Positions 14,055 through 17,336 of a stretch of DNA of 17,336 nt are shown piece after piece; positions within the stretch are counted from its first letter, which is position 1, and every line of letters starts with the position of its first letter. The translations under genes were made by a program, and so were the position numbers. The notes under the pieces were generated by a model. The model was not told where the DNA came from, searched no databases, and saw only the letters and a program-made list of their open reading frames with translations. The stretch comes from Chloroflexota bacterium (GTDB lineage: Bacteria > Chloroflexota > Anaerolineae > UBA1429), in contig JAAZBQ010000394.1 of NCBI GenBank assembly GCA_012513725.1, positions 1 through 17,336 on the forward strand. The letters run 5' to 3'.

Positions 14055-14321
14055 TCAGCCGCGTCGAAGCGCCCGGACGATGGCCAGCAGGACCACCGCA
14101 CCGAGCACTGCGGCCAGGAATCCCCAAAGGTTCCAGCCGAAGGCGACATCCGCGCGGGTGAGAAGGTTGACGAGGAATCCACCGATAAAGGCTCCCACCA
14201 CCCCGATGACGACGTTGGCCAGGCAGCCCTGACGTTGGTTGGTGCCCATGATCACGCTGGCCAGCCAGCCCGCCAGCGCGCCGAGGACGATCCACGACAC
14301 CAAGCCCCAGATCAAACCCAT
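14055..14321 (-). CDS. GlsB/YeaQ/YmgE family small membrane protein
   Basis: An 88-residue, mostly hydrophobic protein with three predicted membrane segments (about 3-25, 33-55, 66-83) and Gly-rich helices. IWGLVSWIVLGALAGWLASVIMG followed by a polar patch and GCLANVVIGVVGAFIGGFLVNLL is the family signature of the transglycosylase-associated/stress-response membrane proteins. Members are linked to stress responses; a catalytic role is unproved. The start has GAGGAGGT (complement of 14327-14334) upstream of the ATG. It is convergent with the subtilase and divergent from the glycosidase gene. Length and order are normal for the family. Confidence 0.9.
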   Translation of the reverse strand: MGLIWGLVSWIVLGALAGWLASVIMGTNQRQGCLANVVIGVVGAFIGGFLVNLLTRADVAFGWNLWGFLAAVLGAVVLLAIVRALRRG

Positions 14322-14358
14322 CTCCGACCTCCTCTCTTATGGCAAGTGCCACGCTCCC

Positions 14359-14388
14359 ATTATGCACGACTCCGGGCGCCGCTGCCAG
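14359..14388 (-). promoter_or_regulatory. Putative promoter of the GlsB-like gene
   Basis: On the minus strand CATAAT (14359-14364) has CTGGCA (14383-14388) 18 bases upstream. The leader would be about 30 bases. It belongs to the CTGGC-type group. Confidence 0.45.
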
Positions 14389-14397
14389 GTCCGGCGC

Positions 14398-14427
14398 TTG
14401 ACGGAGGACGTCGCTCGCCCCTAACAT
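14398..14427 (+). promoter_or_regulatory. Putative promoter of the glycosidase gene
   Basis: TTGACG (14398-14403), 18 bases, TAACAT (14422-14427). Transcription would begin near 14434, about 80 bases before the ATG at 14515. The leader contains a possible hairpin, ccgctc / gagcgg, near 14447-14472. Confidence 0.5.
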
Positions 14428-14514
14428 GGAGGCATCCACGCGCCGCTCGCCCGGGTATGCGGGAGCGGCCCAGCACACGGCCCCGCACGACCGGGGCAGA
14501 GACGGAGGGTGGGC

Positions 14515-15711
14515 ATGCTGAACGAACTCGAGCGCGAGGCCCAGCGACTGGGCAAGGAAACATGGCGCCCGATGCTCCGCTACGTAGCGGAGCTCCACGG
14601 GCGGAGCATCCATCCCCCGCGCTTACCCTTCTCCCGGCCCTGGGAGGAGATCGGGCCGGGCTACTGCTATTCGCCGGCGTTCGGCCACTGGGACCTTGTC
14701 CACCAGGTGCTGGACACCCTGCCGGCCGAGCCCGAACACGCCCGGGCCCAGATCCTGAACGACCTGGAGAACCAGCAGGAGGACGGCCTCGTGCCCGGGA
14801 GCATCTGGATGCGCGACGAGAGGCCGCGCTTTAGCACCACCGTCAGCCACCCGCCGGTCTGGGTGGTGGCGGTGAACGACTATTGCGAGCAGGTCGGCAA
14901 CGACGACCTGCTGCGCACGGTGTTCGAGCCCCTGGTGCGCCAGATCGGCTGGTTCGAGGAGCACCGCAAGGCGGAGGCCGAGGGGTATTTCTACACCGAC
15001 ATCGTCAACCATTCCTGGGAGAGCGGCATCGACGAGGGCGTGCGTTTTGACGACGTGCCCACGGGCCGGTATGCCTGCGTGGACGCCACGTCCCACGTCT
15101 TTCAGATGTACGACGTGGCGGCGGACTGGGCGCGGCGCCTGGGCGAGCCTTCGACGGCGTTCGCTGCGCGGGCCGGGGCATTACGGGTGTTCATCGAGGA
15201 GCAGTTGTTCGACGAGGAGACGGGGTTCTTTCACGACGTCTGGGCGGTGGAGAACCCGAGCGCCCGCCGGCTGGCGATCGAGGGGATCTTTCCCATGGTG
15301 GTGGGCGCCGCCAGCGAGGAGCAGGCGGAGCGGGTGATCGAAGAGAACCTGCTGAACCCGGAGCGCTTTTTCGCGCCGCACCCGGTCACCAGCGTCGGCC
15401 TGAGCGACCCGCGCTTTACCCTGAGGATGTGGCGAGGCCCCACGTGGAACAGCATGACGATGTGGGCGGCGCGGGGCTGCATCGCCTACGACCGGCCCGA
15501 CGCGGCGCATCGGCTCGCCGAGGCGGCACTCGACGCCGTCGCCAGCGTGTTCGACCGCACGGGCACCGTCTGGGAGTTCTACCATCCCCACGGCGAGGAC
15601 CCCACCACTCTGCAGCGCAAGCCACAGACGCCCTACAACGCGCCGTGCCGCGACTATTTGGGGCACAACCCCCTCATGGCCCTGGCTCGCATCTGGGAGG
15701 CCACGGCATAG
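14515..15711 (+). CDS. GH63/GH37-like (alpha/alpha)6-barrel glycosidase (MGH1-like)
   Basis: The product is 398 residues and resembles the catalytic domain of trehalase/mannosylglycerate hydrolase-type enzymes (GH37/GH63). Features: FGHWDLVHQ (57-64), an acid Asp in SWESGIDEG (D173), MWRGPTWNSMTMW (305-317) and a base-like Glu in TVWEFYHP (E354). Both expected catalytic residues are present. There is no signal peptide, so a cytoplasmic substrate such as trehalose, mannosylglycerate or a similar compatible solute is plausible but unproved. The start is the ATG at 14515, with GGAGGG at 14504-14509; a GTG two codons earlier overlaps that site and is rejected. The gene ends before a 12-bp hairpin and is convergent with the dehydrogenase. 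Confidence 0.82.
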   Translation: MLNELEREAQRLGKETWRPMLRYVAELHGRSIHPPRLPFSRPWEEIGPGYCYSPAFGHWDLVHQVLDTLPAEPEHARAQILNDLENQQEDGLVPGSIWMRDERPRFSTTVSHPPVWVVAVNDYCEQVGNDDLLRTVFEPLVRQIGWFEEHRKAEAEGYFYTDIVNHSWESGIDEGVRFDDVPTGRYACVDATSHVFQMYDVAADWARRLGEPSTAFAARAGALRVFIEEQLFDEETGFFHDVWAVENPSARRLAIEGIFPMVVGAASEEQAERVIEENLLNPERFFAPHPVTSVGLSDPRFTLRMWRGPTWNSMTMWAARGCIAYDRPDAAHRLAEAALDAVASVFDRTGTVWEFYHPHGEDPTTLQRKPQTPYNAPCRDYLGHNPLMALARIWEATA

Positions 15712-15722
15712 TAGCAGGCTGG

Positions 15723-15750
15723 CCCCGCGGCGAGACCCCTCGCCGCGGGG
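15723..15750. terminator. 12-bp perfect hairpin after the glycosidase
   Basis: ccccgcggcgag (15723-15734), loop accc, ctcgccgcgggg (15739-15750). It lies 11 bases past the glycosidase stop and 16 bases from the end of the convergent dehydrogenase. No U-tract is seen. A second smaller hairpin, caagcc/ggcttg (15761-15776), overlaps the dehydrogenase stop codon. Confidence 0.65.
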
Positions 15751-15766
15751 CGTACCTCGTCAAGCC

Positions 15767-16846
15767 TCAGGGCTTGAGGATCACTTTGATCGACTCATCC
15801 CCCTGATGGGCGATGTCGATGGCCTCGGCGTATTGCTCGAGGGGCAGAACGTGGCTCACCAGCGCTTTGCCGTCGATCACCCCGTTGCGCAGGTACTCGA
15901 TGGCCAGCGGGTACGAGTAGGGGCCCAGGTGTGAGCCGTGGATATTCAGCTCCTTGACGTCGCCGATGATGGACCAATCCACCGTGGCGGGCTGGGCATG
16001 GACGCTGAACTCCACAAAGGTGCCCAACCTCCGCAGCATCTGCAGGCCCTGGTTCACGGCGGGGGCGGCGCCCGTGGCTTCGATGTACACGTCGCAGCCA
16101 TAGCCGTCCGTCAGGTCCATCACCCGCTCGATGGCGTCCCCCTCGCGGATGTCGATGGCGAGGTCGGCGCCGAGCCGCCGAGCCAGTTCCAGGCGTTTGG
16201 GCTTCATGTCCAGGGCGATCACCCGGGCGGGACCCTTTTGCTTGGCCACCTGCACCATGCCCAGGCCGATCGGGCCCATCCCGGCGATCACCACGGTGTC
16301 GCCGAGCTGGATCTCGCCGCGCTGCACGGCGTGCACCGCGCAGGCCATCGGCTCGACGAGCGCGGCCTCCTCGATGGTCAAGTCCTTGGGGATGCGGTGG
16401 TTCACCGAGCCGGCCGGAAACACCATGTACTCGGCCCAGGAACCCTCGGCGCGATCCTTGATGAACCCATAGATGTCGTGGCGCTGGCACATCCAATAGT
16501 CGCCTTGCCGGCAAAAGCGGCACTCCCAACAGGGCACGATCTGCTCGGAGACCGCCCAGTCGCCGATCTGGAGCCCGTGCTTTTCGGCGGCGCCCTCACC
16601 GAGGGCCACGACCTCGCCCACGAACTCGTGTCCGGGGGTGACGGGCGGCTGGATGTACGGCGCGATCTCGTCGGAGCCCCACACGCGTGCGCCGATGTAC
16701 GTCTTGACGTCGCTGGCGCAGACGCCGCTGGCCAGCACGCGCACCAGCACTTCGCCGGGCCCCACCTCCGGGACCGGCACCTCCTCCATGCGATAGTCCT
16801 CAACGCCGTGGATGCGCACGGCCCTCATGGTCTTGGGTATAGACAT
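15767..16846 (-). CDS. Zinc-dependent medium-chain dehydrogenase, erythritol/L-threitol dehydrogenase-like
   Basis: The product is 359 residues. Catalytic zinc ligands C43 (GVCASD), H73/E74 (PGHEF) and E165 (LVEP) and the structural zinc cysteines 106, 109, 112, 120 are in place. The Rossmann motif is GMGPIG (189-194); D213 after the second strand points to NAD rather than NADP. SEQIVPCWECRFCRQGDYWMCQRHDIYGF and VDWSIIGD closely recall EltD (erythritol/L-threitol dehydrogenase); this is from memory, so an alditol or other polyol/alcohol substrate is likely but not shown. The ATG at 16846 has AAGGAG upstream; a frame open to 17290 is rejected because it overlaps the flavin reductase gene. Confidence 0.88.
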   Translation of the reverse strand: MSIPKTMRAVRIHGVEDYRMEEVPVPEVGPGEVLVRVLASGVCASDVKTYIGARVWGSDEIAPYIQPPVTPGHEFVGEVVALGEGAAEKHGLQIGDWAVSEQIVPCWECRFCRQGDYWMCQRHDIYGFIKDRAEGSWAEYMVFPAGSVNHRIPKDLTIEEAALVEPMACAVHAVQRGEIQLGDTVVIAGMGPIGLGMVQVAKQKGPARVIALDMKPKRLELARRLGADLAIDIREGDAIERVMDLTDGYGCDVYIEATGAAPAVNQGLQMLRRLGTFVEFSVHAQPATVDWSIIGDVKELNIHGSHLGPYSYPLAIEYLRNGVIDGKALVSHVLPLEQYAEAIDIAHQGDESIKVILKP

Positions 16847-16906
16847 GCCTCGCTCCTTGATGCTGTTGCCGGCGCATCGGGCGCCGCGGGGTTGTCGGTC
16901 GGGCCC

Positions 16907-16935
16907 ATTATAGCCGCCTGGGCCCGTGCCATCCA
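16907..16935 (-). promoter_or_regulatory. Putative promoter of the dehydrogenase gene
   Basis: On the minus strand TATAAT (16907-16912) is exact, with TGGATG (16930-16935) 17 bases upstream; the -35 is weak (3 of 6). The leader is about 54 bases. Confidence 0.45.
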
Positions 16936-16946
16936 CCCGGACTCGC

Positions 16947-16975
16947 TTGCCACGCGGGCGACTGTGGGGCAAGAT
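16947..16975 (+). promoter_or_regulatory. Weak promoter candidate of the flavin reductase gene
   Basis: TTGCCA (16947-16952), 17 bases, CAAGAT (16970-16975). The -10 is poor, so this is only a candidate. Confidence 0.25.
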
Positions 16976-17008
16976 GGTCGCGCGGGCGGACAGGGAAAGG
17001 AGAACACC

Positions 17009-17336
17009 ATGCAGCAAGAAACGTCCTACGCGAAGGCCATCGGGCGCAAGTACCCGGAGGCCGTTGTCATCGCCGTCGCCAGGGATCCGCAGGGTTACTG
17101 TAACCCCATCACCCTGGGCTGGTCGATGATCGTCTCCGGCGAACCGCCGATGCTGGCCGTCGCCATCAACGCCGGGGCCCACAGCGTAGGTGCCTTTCGC
17201 CACTCGCGTGCATTTGTCCTGGCGTTCCCGTCTGCCGCCCAGGCCGAGGAGGCACTCTTTTACGGCACGCGCTCGGGGCGAGACGTGCACAAGCTGGAGG
17301 CGTACGGCGCCGCCACACAGCCCGCCACCGCGGTCG
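17009..17336 (+). CDS. Flavin reductase family protein (3' end outside the window)
   Basis: The gene runs off the right edge; 109 codons are visible. The start ATG at 17009 has AAAGGAG (16996-17002) six bases upstream. The protein opens MQQETSYAKAIGRKYPEAVV and continues NPITLGWSMIVSGEPPMLAVAIN, the FMN-binding pattern of flavin reductase-like (DIM6/NTAB) domains, followed by a Ser (AHSVGAFRHSRAFVLAFPS) and FYGTRSGRDVHKLEAYG. Such proteins bind FMN and supply or use reduced flavin; the partner cannot be named. It is divergent from the dehydrogenase. Confidence 0.82.
   Translation, partial: MQQETSYAKAIGRKYPEAVVIAVARDPQGYCNPITLGWSMIVSGEPPMLAVAINAGAHSVGAFRHSRAFVLAFPSAAQAEEALFYGTRSGRDVHKLEAYGAATQPATAV

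Noticed and set aside
16847..17290. Upstream extension of the dehydrogenase open frame
   Set aside because: It overlaps the divergent flavin reductase gene; the ATG at 16846 with AAGGAG fits the family N-terminus.

Overview
The window is GC-rich bacterial chromosome with dense genes, strong Shine-Dalgarno sites and short intergenic gaps. It has no rRNA, tRNA, CRISPR array, transposase or phage gene. The lineage cannot be proved from the sequence. Cys-rich modules starting CPYLGL, a secreted C39-like/NBR1-Ig protein, a metY-metX-metW operon and an EltD-like dehydrogenase together are, from memory, most reminiscent of Chloroflexota (Thermomicrobia/Sphaerobacter-like); treat this as a moderate inference.

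Layout, left to right. A leftward gene begins at the very edge (only its ATG and ribosome site are visible). A 23-bp triple tandem repeat follows, then a secreted C39-like/Ig-like protein (322-1545, +). A leftward methionine operon metY-metX-metW (4790-1642) has a promoter about 215 nt upstream of metY and so a long leader. Next is a leftward 1045-residue protein (8293-5156): degenerate receiver domain, CpaE/ParA-like ATPase with arginines in place of both P-loop lysines, five regularly spaced four-Cys modules, and a C-terminal membrane anchor. Its upstream region carries 10-11-bp phased repeats like those bound by OmpR/PhoB regulators. A small nitroreductase (8679-9209, +) diverges from it. 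An MBL-fold hydrolase and an MFS transporter form a leftward pair (11339-9231). A second nitroreductase (11506-12018, +) diverges from that pair.

The 12.0-12.45 kb gap has no convincing ORF. Its minus strand holds a TTGACA-17-TACGAT promoter followed by about 240 nt whose two ends pair over 13 bp and whose 3' end runs into TTTT and a 14-bp hairpin: a candidate stand-alone structured RNA. Just right of it, an 86-residue I9-like propeptide gene and a subtilase lacking a signal peptide form a rightward pair (12454-13969). Then come a GlsB/YeaQ-type membrane protein (14321-14055, -), a GH63/GH37-like glycosidase (14515-15711, +), an erythritol/L-threitol dehydrogenase-like MDR enzyme (16846-15767, -) and the start of a flavin reductase family gene (17009 to the right edge, +).

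The only clear pathway is methionine synthesis by acetylation and direct sulfhydrylation (MetX, MetY), with MetW. The other genes look like independent one- or two-gene units. Several ends are marked by long GC-rich hairpins with no good U-tract. Most likely novel: the Cys-module CpaE-like protein, the candidate ncRNA, and the split propeptide-subtilase pair.
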